The position numbers and the translations under genes were made by a program. Below are positions 1 to 7,134 of a DNA stretch of 64,000 bases, in pieces. The stretch lies in NCBI GenBank assembly GCA_903919125.1, contig CAIXGS010000052.1, positions 62,001-126,000 on the forward strand, read 5' to 3'. The notes under the pieces are model-generated. The model was not told the origin of the DNA. It searched no databases and saw nothing but the letters and a program-made list of their open reading frames with translations. The stretch is from an uncultured Spartobacteria bacterium. GTDB lineage: Bacteria; Verrucomicrobiota; Verrucomicrobiia; Chthoniobacterales; Chthoniobacteraceae. Every line of letters begins with the position of its first letter. Positions within the stretch are counted from its first letter, which is position 1.

Positions 1-12
1 AGTTCCATAAAA

Positions 13-1125
13 TTAGTATAAAGAAAAAGTGAAGGGAATTTCCAAAAGCTCGTCTTTCATCAAGGGAATAGCCTCTGGCGGGGGTGGATCGAGGTCTGCT
101 TGGCGGACGACTTCCAGACAGAGGTCGGCAAACTCGGCGTTAGCGGTGCAGTTTTCAAGCACGACTTGTCTCACCGTGCCATCAAGGGCAACTCGGAACC
201 GCACTTTGGCTGAGCCCGTATCCAGCGCGTCCATCCGAGATTTCACAAGCATGTTCCAGCGCGCGCCAATGGCACGGCTCACCGACTTCATGTACACGGC
301 CATCGGCGCGCGGGACGCATTCACCCCAGGTTTACCGTTCTCGGCCAAGCCGCCGTTAATCTTGCTCTGCTGCTTTCCCTCCTGAGGCACCTCGTCCGGC
401 ACGTCCTCGACGTTTTTCTGCCGTTTGCCCGTGCCCACCTTCTCACTCACTTTCACCGGCGCAGACACACTGGAGGCCACTTTCCGGAACACCATCTCTC
501 CACCCAGATCTTCAATTTCATCAATGCGCTCCACCTCGGCACCGGGCTGCGGTTGTGGTGTCTTCTTCTTCGCAGGCACACTCGCCTTGGAGTTCGCACT
601 CTTCGCCCCCATGCGGCTCACCTGCGGCTCAGACGATGCCGCTTTCGAACCCTGCGTGCCCACTCGCGCTTCACGTTGCACAGCAGATTTATCCACGCTC
701 GACTGCCGCCCATTGGATTGTGGTAGCGGCGCACTCCCCTTGGGCCGCTCTTTGCTGCCCGCCTCCAAGTCCCGATCGGATTGTACGTCCTGAGGCGACT
801 GAGGCTTCTTCGCCTCCCGCATTCCATCGGAATCCACGCGTTGCTTTTCTTGAAGCTGATCCAGCGGAGCAATGATGCGCGGACTGGGTTCCGGCGCGGT
901 CTGGATCACTATTTCGATGGTCGGCTGGCGCGAGGACAAGGCCTGCGTCAACTTCGGAAACCACGCATTCTGAAAGACTAGCCACAAAATAAAGAGCAGG
1001 AAATGCACCGCCAGCGAGCAAAGCACCGAGACGCTCCATTGCACGCCCTCAGGCTGCCCGCTCATATCGGGCAACGCATTGATCGCGCGCCTTACAGTTG
1101 GAGGCCATTCCCAGTTCATGCGCAC
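13..1125 (-). CDS. TonB/TolA-like energy-transducing protein
   Basis: This 370-aa protein has the TonB/TolA layout: a short cytoplasmic N-terminus, one membrane segment at about residues 30-52, a long Gln/Lys/Ser/Pro-rich low-complexity linker to about 265, and a compact C-terminal domain of about 100 residues. That last domain contains the typical pattern of a basic helix, then 'KVRFRVALDGTVRQVVLE', then an Ala/Cys-rich helix. By family knowledge such proteins span the periplasm and carry inner-membrane proton-motive energy to the outer membrane. No exbB/exbD or tolQ/tolR lies beside it inside the window, although the window ends just downstream. Its start overlaps the 3' end of comB by 10 bp, so they are probably co-transcribed. 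TonB versus TolA cannot be decided from this sequence. Confidence 0.6.
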   Translation of the reverse strand: MRMNWEWPPTVRRAINALPDMSGQPEGVQWSVSVLCSLAVHFLLFILWLVFQNAWFPKLTQALSSRQPTIEIVIQTAPEPSPRIIAPLDQLQEKQRVDSDGMREAKKPQSPQDVQSDRDLEAGSKERPKGSAPLPQSNGRQSSVDKSAVQREARVGTQGSKAASSEPQVSRMGAKSANSKASVPAKKKTPQPQPGAEVERIDEIEDLGGEMVFRKVASSVSAPVKVSEKVGTGKRQKNVEDVPDEVPQEGKQQSKINGGLAENGKPGVNASRAPMAVYMKSVSRAIGARWNMLVKSRMDALDTGSAKVRFRVALDGTVRQVVLENCTANAEFADLCLEVVRQADLDPPPPEAIPLMKDELLEIPFTFSLY

Positions 1126-1841
1126 AACCTAGCAACGTGCCACTTGCGCACCACTCCCGCCTCCATGCAGCCGACCGTTTCCAAACGGTCCCGCATCGCA
1201 CACCATTCTACGTCGGCCTCGCGACCATTCCTCAAAAGAGCGCGCCCGTTTTCCGATTCGCGCAACGCCGCCCCAGCATCAGACCACGCGCCATACACCG
1301 CGACTGCCGTGCGGGCCGCGTCACTCCAACTCGCTCCCGCAAAATGTTTCACCAGCGCGCCCGCCGCCCAAACGTCCTCCAGCGCAAGGCCATTCCCCGT
1401 CCCCGCGCAGACCACCACGAGGCGCTCCGGTCGCAGGGCTTCCACCGCTCCCGCCAAGGCAGCCAAATTCACCACCGCCCCAACCAAAACTTGGGAAGCG
1501 CCCGCGCAAGCCTGCAATGCCACAGTCCCGTTCGTCGTCGTCGTAATAATGCTCTTCCCCTTCTGATCCTGATACTCGAATGGCGAGTTCCCCAAATCAA
1601 ACCCCTCGATGCGCTCGCCTCCCCGCTCCCCGCCCAACAATGCCGAAGGGCGCTGTGCCCGCAGCTGCAGCGCCGCCTCAATCGTGGCCACTGGATAAAA
1701 CTCGCTCACTCCCCAAGCCAGCCCCGCCAGCATGCTCGAGGTCGCCCGCAACACATCGAAAACAACGCACAGCGCCCCCGCACTCTCGCTTTGGGCGAAA
1801 GCCGCGATGGCACAAGGCTGCAACAAAACGTCTATCTTCAT
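1116..1841 (-). CDS. comB: ComB-family 2-phosphosulfolactate phosphatase
   Basis: A 241-aa protein of normal ComB length. It shows the two signature stretches of the family: an N-terminal 'VFDVLRATSSML' (Asp-x-x-Arg-Ala-Thr/Ser) and a central 'TTTTNGTVAL', followed by 'VVCAGTGNG' near residue 145. ComB is a Mg-dependent acid phosphatase that hydrolyses 2-phosphosulfolactate to sulfolactate. It was defined in coenzyme M synthesis of methanogens but is widespread in bacteria, where its role is less clear. No other coenzyme M or sulfolactate gene is visible nearby. It lies 65 bp after the DNA glycosylase gene and overlaps the TonB-like gene, so it is probably in the rex-led operon. The family call is solid; the physiological substrate is inferred. 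Confidence 0.82.
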   Translation of the reverse strand: MKIDVLLQPCAIAAFAQSESAGALCVVFDVLRATSSMLAGLAWGVSEFYPVATIEAALQLRAQRPSALLGGERGGERIEGFDLGNSPFEYQDQKGKSIITTTTNGTVALQACAGASQVLVGAVVNLAALAGAVEALRPERLVVVCAGTGNGLALEDVWAAGALVKHFAGASWSDAARTAVAVYGAWSDAGAALRESENGRALLRNGREADVEWCAMRDRLETVGCMEAGVVRKWHVARLCA

Positions 1842-1906
1842 GGGGTGGTCAGCTAGATGAGTCTGAAATTTATAAAGTTAAAATCCGCCCCGTACAATGC
1901 ACTGCG

Positions 1907-2749
1907 CTAGCCCTTCTTCCATGTCAAACGCGCGTGATGAAACAGGTATTGCTGCATATATCCTCCATAAGGCCCAAATGCGCTCGCGCAAAACTCACGG
2001 ATCGAGTTTTTTGTGACTTTTGCTGAACCTTCAAAATACTTCTCCCGAATCACCCGCTCTATCCAAACATCCACCGGAAATGCACGGAGCCGCTCGAATC
2101 CAAACAACAGCGCACAGTTGGCAACTTTTTCGCCCACACCGGGCAGGCGCATCAATTCTTTTTGCGCTTCACAATCCTCCAGCCGCGCAACTCCCTCGAG
2201 ATCGACTTCCCCAGCGGCAACCAAACGGGCCGCCGCGAGAAGGTTCTTTGCGCGGTAACCCAGCGCACAAGCCCGCAAATCCGCCTCCTCCAAACCAGCA
2301 AAAGCAGTAGGCGTCGGGTACGCATAAACAGCCTTAGAACTCCACTCTAACGCTTCTCCAAACTTCCGGCGCAAAGTGTGAGAAATCTGGGCGATGTGAG
2401 CCACCTGTTTCATCGACGAGGTGATGAAGGTTCCAACGGCCTCCCACTTCGGTTGCCTTAAAATGCGCATCCCTCGGCAAAACTCTAGCGCCGATTGGCT
2501 AACCGCATCACTCGGAAACGTGCCGCAGATTTCCTCAAGTGGATGATCCAAAGCTAGATAATTCGTAGCCGCCGATGCCGCCCCTGCGTTGACAAACAAC
2601 TCCCCGTCGCGCTGCTCCAAATACGTGGCCTGCGTTCCAATCGCCCCCATCCAGCCCTCGCCCTCGCGCACCCAGTGGAAAGTCTGACCACTATTCAACG
2701 TCAATTCTAGATCTAGCAGCGGCCTCCCAAGCGAAACGAGCTTCATCAA
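1907..2749 (-). CDS. OGG1-type 8-oxoguanine DNA glycosylase/lyase
   Basis: This 280-aa protein has the eukaryotic-type OGG1 arrangement: an N-terminal OGG_N beta domain starting near 'LELTLNSGQTFHW', then the helix-hairpin-helix glycosylase domain. The HhH-GPD motif 'LPGVGEKVANCALLFGF' carries the catalytic lysine (K208), and 'AFPVDVW' supplies the aspartate (D227), matching K249 and D268 of human OGG1. The enzyme removes 8-oxoguanine opposite C and can cleave the abasic site, which suits an aerobic organism. It starts 13 bp after the rex stop codon on the same strand, so rex and this gene probably share a transcript, linking a redox sensor with oxidative DNA repair. The start has two consecutive Met codons; either may be used. 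Confidence 0.88.
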   Translation of the reverse strand: MMKLVSLGRPLLDLELTLNSGQTFHWVREGEGWMGAIGTQATYLEQRDGELFVNAGAASAATNYLALDHPLEEICGTFPSDAVSQSALEFCRGMRILRQPKWEAVGTFITSSMKQVAHIAQISHTLRRKFGEALEWSSKAVYAYPTPTAFAGLEEADLRACALGYRAKNLLAAARLVAAGEVDLEGVARLEDCEAQKELMRLPGVGEKVANCALLFGFERLRAFPVDVWIERVIREKYFEGSAKVTKNSIREFCASAFGPYGGYMQQYLFHHARLTWKKG

Positions 2750-2762
2750 AATCTCCAGTTTC

Positions 2763-3416
2763 TTAGCGAATGAAATAACTTAAATTCTCCAATTCAGCCG
2801 CCAAATTCACCGAACTCACCACGGCGCGCTCCGAGACCTGCAAGACCGCCGGCGCAAAGTTTAAAATCGCCTGTATCCCACTTGAAACAAGATTATTAGC
2901 GACTTCCTGCGCGACGTGTCCCGGAACACTTAAAATCGCGATTTTAATCCCGCGCTCCTGCACAAACCCAGCGAGCGCTTCCATTGGCTGAATCGGGAGA
3001 TTCAACGCCCCAGAACGACTGCGCTCAGGGTCCGCATCAAAGGCACCCACAATTTCAAACCCCTCGCGCTGAAAACCGTCATACCCCAGAAGTGCGCTTC
3101 CGAGCTGTCCGACGCCCACCAGAATAACCGGCTGCAAACTTGCCACACCCATTACCTGCAACAACTTAGCCACCAAGGCGTCAACCCCGTATCCCAAGCC
3201 GCGGGTTCCAAAGTGCCCGAGATACGCAAGATCTTTGCGCAACTGCGCTGGCTTCACCCCAGTCACGTTCGCGAGAGTGGCGGAAGACACAGTCTGTATC
3301 TTGTTGGCTTGAAGTCGCTGTAGAACACGGCAATAAAGCGAGAGTCGGTATACGGTCTTACGGGGGATTACACCTCTGTTCATACTGGGCTGGGGGGCAG
3401 GCGGATTGGGGAACAT
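2763..3416 (-). CDS. rex: Redox-sensing transcriptional repressor Rex
   Basis: Rex binds NAD(H) and releases its operator when the NADH/NAD+ ratio is high, so it de-represses respiratory and fermentative genes. The sequence has the N-terminal winged helix (about residues 15-85, with 'GVKPAQLRKDLAYLG' and 'FGTRGLGYGVDAL') followed by a Rossmann NAD(H) domain beginning 'VILVGVGQLGSALLGYDGF'. The C-terminal helix used for dimer swapping is present. The call extends to the Met at 3416, but Met12 at 3383 would put the start six residues before the conserved Pro-x-x-Thr and fits the family better; neither has a clear ribosome binding site. A perfect consensus Rex operator is found at 50417-50434 upstream of actA. 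I saw no equally good operator before rex itself. Confidence 0.93.
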   Translation of the reverse strand: MFPNPPAPQPSMNRGVIPRKTVYRLSLYCRVLQRLQANKIQTVSSATLANVTGVKPAQLRKDLAYLGHFGTRGLGYGVDALVAKLLQVMGVASLQPVILVGVGQLGSALLGYDGFQREGFEIVGAFDADPERSRSGALNLPIQPMEALAGFVQERGIKIAILSVPGHVAQEVANNLVSSGIQAILNFAPAVLQVSERAVVSSVNLAAELENLSYFIR

Positions 3417-3599
3417 TTTGTTTGGGGAGCTCTGAGAGGGGGCTGAGGCGGTTAAGGCTTGAAACCTCCACCCCCAGAACCAGAACCTACCTCCAGAACC
3501 TCAAGGTGCGAATGCGTAAACTTACAAGCGCATAAGAGCATCCTATTGCTCCCTGAACCTAACTGAATGATAGTTGAGCGCTAACTGATTTGATTTTCC

Positions 3600-4364
3600 A
3601 TGCGTATTAACCGTTATCTAGCAGCAGCCGGCCTGGGCTCAAGGCGCAGTGTGGAGACCCTCATTCTGGAAGGCCGCGTCAAGATTAACGGTAGACCCGT
3701 CGAAACCATGGCAACCCTCGTGGCGCCCGGAGACGTCGTGAAGGTTGGCAGCAAAACCGTTGCTCCGCAGGAAATTGTACAAGCCGTTTTATACAAGCCG
3801 GCCGGCTTCCTATGCACCGCCTCAGACGAACTCAGCCGCCGTACCATCTTCGACCTGCTCCCCACGGACTGGCCCAGAGTTTACCATGTGGGACGTCTCG
3901 ATATGGAGAGCGAAGGCCTGCTCATTGTCACCAATGATGGCGATCTTTCTGAATCTATCGCTCATCCGCGCAACAAACTCGAAAAGGAGTACGAGGTGGT
4001 TTTGGACAAGTCTTTCGACCCAGCCCATGCGCAAAAGCTACTGCGCGGCTTTTACATAGAAGGTGGCCGGGCCAAGATGGAAGAACTCACTCAGCTCGGA
4101 GCGAATAAGCTTCGCGTCGTCCTTACGCAAGGCATCAAGCGTCAAATCCGCCTCATGCTTTACGATTGCGGCTACGAGGTGGAGTCGCTGAAGAGAACCC
4201 GCATCGGGACGTTGCGAATCGAAAAATTACGCGCAGGGATGTGGAGAATGCTCTCTCCCAAGGATATCGCTGACTTAAAGGCCGCCCGTGCACCGAAGAA
4301 GAGGGAACCGCAAGGGGTGCCGCGCATCGGCTCCGGGCCACGGCGTCCGCAGGAAAGGGAGTAG
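3600..4364 (+). CDS. RsuA/RluB/RluF-family rRNA pseudouridine synthase
   Basis: A 254-aa enzyme that isomerises a uridine in rRNA to pseudouridine. It has an N-terminal S4 RNA-binding domain (about residues 1-47, 'MRINRYLAAAGLGSRRSVE'), then the RsuA-type catalytic domain. The family motif 'GRLDMESEGLLIVTNDGDL' places the catalytic aspartate at D101. The C-terminal 30 residues are basic and Pro/Arg-rich, as is common in RluB. The gene is divergent from rex with a 183-bp gap. The S4 domain plus this motif identify the RsuA branch, but RluB (23S) and RsuA (16S) cannot be separated with confidence; the length and basic tail favour RluB. Confidence 0.88.
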   Translation: MRINRYLAAAGLGSRRSVETLILEGRVKINGRPVETMATLVAPGDVVKVGSKTVAPQEIVQAVLYKPAGFLCTASDELSRRTIFDLLPTDWPRVYHVGRLDMESEGLLIVTNDGDLSESIAHPRNKLEKEYEVVLDKSFDPAHAQKLLRGFYIEGGRAKMEELTQLGANKLRVVLTQGIKRQIRLMLYDCGYEVESLKRTRIGTLRIEKLRAGMWRMLSPKDIADLKAARAPKKREPQGVPRIGSGPRRPQERE

Positions 4365-4679
4365 CGTTTCCTACTGGGAGGCCGCTGGTGCGAACGACGT
4401 GCGCCTGCGCGCTAGCTCTCGTATTTAGTGCGGCGCGCTCCCCTTCTCTCCACTTCAAAGAGGCGCGGTTCCCTTGACGGAAAACCGTGTCGACAAACGT
4501 TTGCCACGGGCTGTGTCTGTCGTTTTTTAAGCAGTGAACTCGCGATCTGTCTTTATTTAGACGGGGTGAAAAGCATGCTGCAAGTAGGCATTCTTTAAAA
4601 AGTTACAATTTTTTATATAACTCATTATTATATAGTTACACATCTGCAATGAACGTTAATAAGACTCATTTTTGAGTGC
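4365..4679 (+). promoter_or_regulatory. AT-rich region upstream of the sigma-54 promoter
   Basis: This is the only gene-free stretch above 300 bp (4365-4754, including the promoter). No convincing ORF or RNA gene is visible. About 4593-4665 is strongly AT-rich. It contains AGTTACA twice in direct orientation (4601-4607 and 4634-4640, starts 33 bp apart) and an inverted TAACT between them (4618-4622), so AGTTA/TAACT half-sites alternate. Further upstream, ATGC-N9-GCAT forms an inverted repeat at about 4575-4591. In sigma-54 systems such DNA often holds activator and IHF-type bending sites. No clear NtrC consensus palindrome was found, so the activator is unknown. Confidence 0.4.
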
Positions 4680-4695
4680 TGGCATGGCCGTTGCT
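4680..4695 (+). promoter_or_regulatory. Sigma-54 (-24/-12) promoter of the urea locus
   Basis: The bases TGGCATGGCCGTTGCT match the sigma-54 consensus TGGCACG-N4-TTGCA at nearly every position. The invariant GG and GC dinucleotides sit with the required 12-bp periodicity. Transcription would begin near 4706, leaving a leader of about 50 nt before the first gene at 4755. That leader contains a small hairpin, AGCCG-TGATTG-CGGCT, at 4710-4725. Placement ahead of the outer-membrane gene and urtABCDE fits nitrogen control through an NtrC-like activator. The promoter match is seen directly; the regulator is inferred. Confidence 0.75.
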
Positions 4696-4754
4696 TAAGG
4701 GTTTCTCACAGCCGTGATTGCGGCTTTCAACGCTTAACCAAAAACAAGCACACC

Positions 4755-5564
4755 ATGACACACTCCTACCTAAAATCCACGCTGGCCCTCGCCACGCTCA
4801 TCGCCCTCCCCACCCTCTCTTGGGCGGGTACAACCTCCGCACCTGAAGCAGTTGCACCTGTGGAAAAGCCATCAATCACGGGCAACCTCAGCCTGAATCT
4901 AGACTCCCACTTTATTTCCTTCGGTGCGGATACTTGGGGCGGTGGTGATAGCATGAGACACATCCTCTTTCACCCCAGCCTAGAGTTAAACAAGGCCGTA
5001 ACAGACAACTTCAAGCTCATCTTGGGCACTTGGTGGGACGTCAACGACCAAAACACCTCCAGCATTGGGGATCGTGTTCAAGAAGTAGATGTGTGGTTTG
5101 GTGGTGCTTACACCACTGGTATTCTCACCACAACGGTCATGTACCAGCAGTGGATGTACGCCAACCTACACGAGCAAGCTGTTGAGCTAAAGCTTGCGGT
5201 TGACACATTCCTGAAGCCCTACGTCCTCATCCATGAGCGCTTGGCTACTGATTACAATGATGGAACCGTCGCGATTTTGGGCGCCTCTTACGACTTCAAG
5301 GCTGGTCCAGTCAGCTTTTCCGTTCCTGCAGCAGTAGAGGTCGAAAGCAGTGGCTACCACGGCGGGACGAAAGCCGGGTTCGGTTATGGTTCCTTGGGCC
5401 TTACTGGCTCAGTGCCCGTGGAGTTTATCTCTAAGGGCGCATCGTTTTCAGTCGGCGTCACTGGGTATACCACGAACAACAGACTCTTTGTGAAGGATGG
5501 TGCACCGTCAAACCCTGCGAAGTCTTTCCTCACCTACACCACAGGCTTGAGCATCCCATTCTAA
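4755..5564 (+). CDS. Putative outer-membrane beta-barrel protein
   Basis: A 269-aa secreted protein with a clear signal peptide (cleavage expected after the Ala of 'LPTLSWAG', near residue 24). The mature part is rich in alternating aromatic/polar strands ('LNLDSHFISFG', 'LILGTWWDVND', 'GASYDFKAGPVSFSV') and ends in a C-terminal Phe ('TGLSIPF'), as outer-membrane barrels do. It lies directly behind the sigma-54 promoter and before urtA, so it is probably induced with the urea transporter and may provide outer-membrane entry for urea or another nitrogen compound. I do not recognise a named family. It is much smaller than FmdC-type OprB or short-chain amide porins. Barrel topology and substrate are inferred. 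Confidence 0.6.
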   Translation: MTHSYLKSTLALATLIALPTLSWAGTTSAPEAVAPVEKPSITGNLSLNLDSHFISFGADTWGGGDSMRHILFHPSLELNKAVTDNFKLILGTWWDVNDQNTSSIGDRVQEVDVWFGGAYTTGILTTTVMYQQWMYANLHEQAVELKLAVDTFLKPYVLIHERLATDYNDGTVAILGASYDFKAGPVSFSVPAAVEVESSGYHGGTKAGFGYGSLGLTGSVPVEFISKGASFSVGVTGYTTNNRLFVKDGAPSNPAKSFLTYTTGLSIPF

Positions 5565-5597
5565 TTCAGACCGTGGTCTAAAATTTGGGTCATAGTA

Positions 5598-5631
5598 GAG
5601 AGAGAGGCGTTCGGGGGGGCGCCTCTCTCTC
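5598..5631 (+). terminator. Perfect 12-bp stem-loop after the porin-like gene
   Basis: GAGAGAGAGGCG (5598-5609) pairs perfectly with CGCCTCTCTCTC (5620-5631) around a 10-nt G-rich loop. No T-tract follows, so it is either a poor or factor-assisted terminator, or an mRNA 3'-end stabiliser between the outer-membrane gene and urtA. Confidence 0.55.
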
Positions 5632-5777
5632 AAATCTCAACAAATATTTGTCAGACCCCTTTCTCAGCAGATCCGCAGCGCCACCGCTTGCCCCGGATTT
5701 AACCGGTGCCGGACTTACGCCCGCACCTCCAAGCAGCAAACTTCCGTAACCCGCGATCCGTCTTCTCCTTCATCTTT

Positions 5778-7040
5778 ATGAAAATGGTCAACCAATCCGC
5801 CAAAGCCCTGCTCGCCCTCACCGGCATGGTCTTCACCCACACCGCCATCGCTGCCGACACCGTCAAAGTTGGCGTGCTCCACTCGCTTTCGGGCACCATG
5901 GCAATCTCCGAGACGTCCTTGCGCGACGTGCTCCTCTACACCTTTGACGAAATCAACGCCAAGGGCGGCGTCATGGGCAAGAAAATCGAGCCCGTCGTCG
6001 TCGATGGCGCCTCGAACTGGCCGCTCTTCGCGGAAAAGGCAAAGGAGCTCCTGGAAAAGGATAAGTGCTCCGTGGTGTTCGGTTGCTGGACTTCAGTATC
6101 CCGTAAATCTGTGCTGCCCGTGTTCGAGAAAAACAACGGTCTGCTCTTCTATCCCGTCCAGTACGAGGGCGAAGAAGAATCCAAGAACGTTTTCTACACC
6201 GCCGAAGCCGTCAACCAACAGGCCACGCCCGCAGTCGACTACATGCTCGATAAGAAGAAGGAAAAGTTCTACCTCATCGGGAGCGACTACGTTTATCCGC
6301 AAACCACCAATCTCGTTTTGCTCGAATATCTTCTGAGCAAAGGCGTTCCGCTCGAGAACATCGGTGGCGGCTTCAAAAAAGATGGCTCTGGTAAAATCAT
6401 TTCCGCTGGGAAGTACACTCCCTTCGGTCACACCGATTACCAACAAATCGTGGCGGAAATCAAACAGTTCACCGCAGGTGGAAAAGCGTGTGTCATCAAC
6501 ACGCTCAACGGCGACACTAACGTTCCTTTCTTCAAGGAATATGCTGCGGCCGGTCTGACAGCTGAGACCTGCCCAGTAGTGAGCTTCTCCATCTCCGAAG
6601 ACGAGTTTCGCGCTCTACCCGCCAAGCAGTTAGTGGGCCAGTTGGGGTGCTGGACGTACTTCCAAACCGTCAAGTCCGACGCAAACAAGGCATTCATCTC
6701 TGGATTCCAAAAGTGGCTTAAGGACACCAAGGTTGATGGCGTGAAAAAAGAAGGACGTGTAACCTGCTCCCCAATGGTGCTTTCCTACGACGGAGTGTAC
6801 CTCTGGAAACAGGCCGTCGAAAAGGCGGGTTCATTTGATGTCGATAAGGTGCGCACCGCTCTCCAGAGCGGCCTCTCCTTCGACGGCCCCGGCGGGAAGG
6901 TCACCACTCAGAAGAACATGCACTTGACCAAGAACGTGTTCATCGGGGAAACCAAGGCAGATGGCCAATTCAAGATCCTCAAAGAATACAAAGATGTATT
7001 CGGCGAGCCTTGGCTTAAGGGCACCTTCAAGGCCAAGTAA
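5778..7040 (+). CDS. urtA: Urea ABC transporter substrate-binding protein UrtA
   Basis: UrtA is the periplasmic receptor of the high-affinity urea importer and belongs to the type 1 periplasmic binding (branched-chain amino-acid) fold. From the ATG at 5778 the protein is 420 aa with a signal peptide ending 'HTAIAA'; the mature protein begins '[19 protein letters not shown]', the usual UrtA opening. '[15 protein letters not shown]' and the C-terminal '[10 protein letters not shown]' region are also typical. The frame is open upstream to 5706, but that extension would bury the signal peptide, so 5778 is preferred. No Shine-Dalgarno sequence is evident. A strong intrinsic terminator follows its stop codon, which would let the receptor be made in excess over the membrane and ATPase subunits. 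Confidence 0.95.
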   Translation: MKMVNQSAKALLALTGMVFTHTAIAADTVKVGVLHSLSGTMAISETSLRDVLLYTFDEINAKGGVMGKKIEPVVVDGASNWPLFAEKAKELLEKDKCSVVFGCWTSVSRKSVLPVFEKNNGLLFYPVQYEGEEESKNVFYTAEAVNQQATPAVDYMLDKKKEKFYLIGSDYVYPQTTNLVLLEYLLSKGVPLENIGGGFKKDGSGKIISAGKYTPFGHTDYQQIVAEIKQFTAGGKACVINTLNGDTNVPFFKEYAAAGLTAETCPVVSFSISEDEFRALPAKQLVGQLGCWTYFQTVKSDANKAFISGFQKWLKDTKVDGVKKEGRVTCSPMVLSYDGVYLWKQAVEKAGSFDVDKVRTALQSGLSFDGPGGKVTTQKNMHLTKNVFIGETKADGQFKILKEYKDVFGEPWLKGTFKAK

Positions 7041-7067
7041 ATCCGGATTTGGTGTGTAATGCAGTTC

Positions 7068-7102
7068 GGGCGGGTCCGGCAGTTGGACCCGCCCACTTTT
7101 TT
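7068..7102 (+). terminator. Intrinsic terminator/attenuator between urtA and urtB
   Basis: GGGCGGGTCC (7068-7077) pairs perfectly with GGACCCGCCC (7085-7094) around a 7-nt loop and is followed by AC and six Ts (7097-7102). This is a textbook Rho-independent terminator. Since urtB-E follow directly with no evident promoter, it probably acts as a partial terminator. Confidence 0.88.
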
Positions 7103-7134
7103 GCTCAGTGGATCTTTTCCATCCCTCCCTACGC

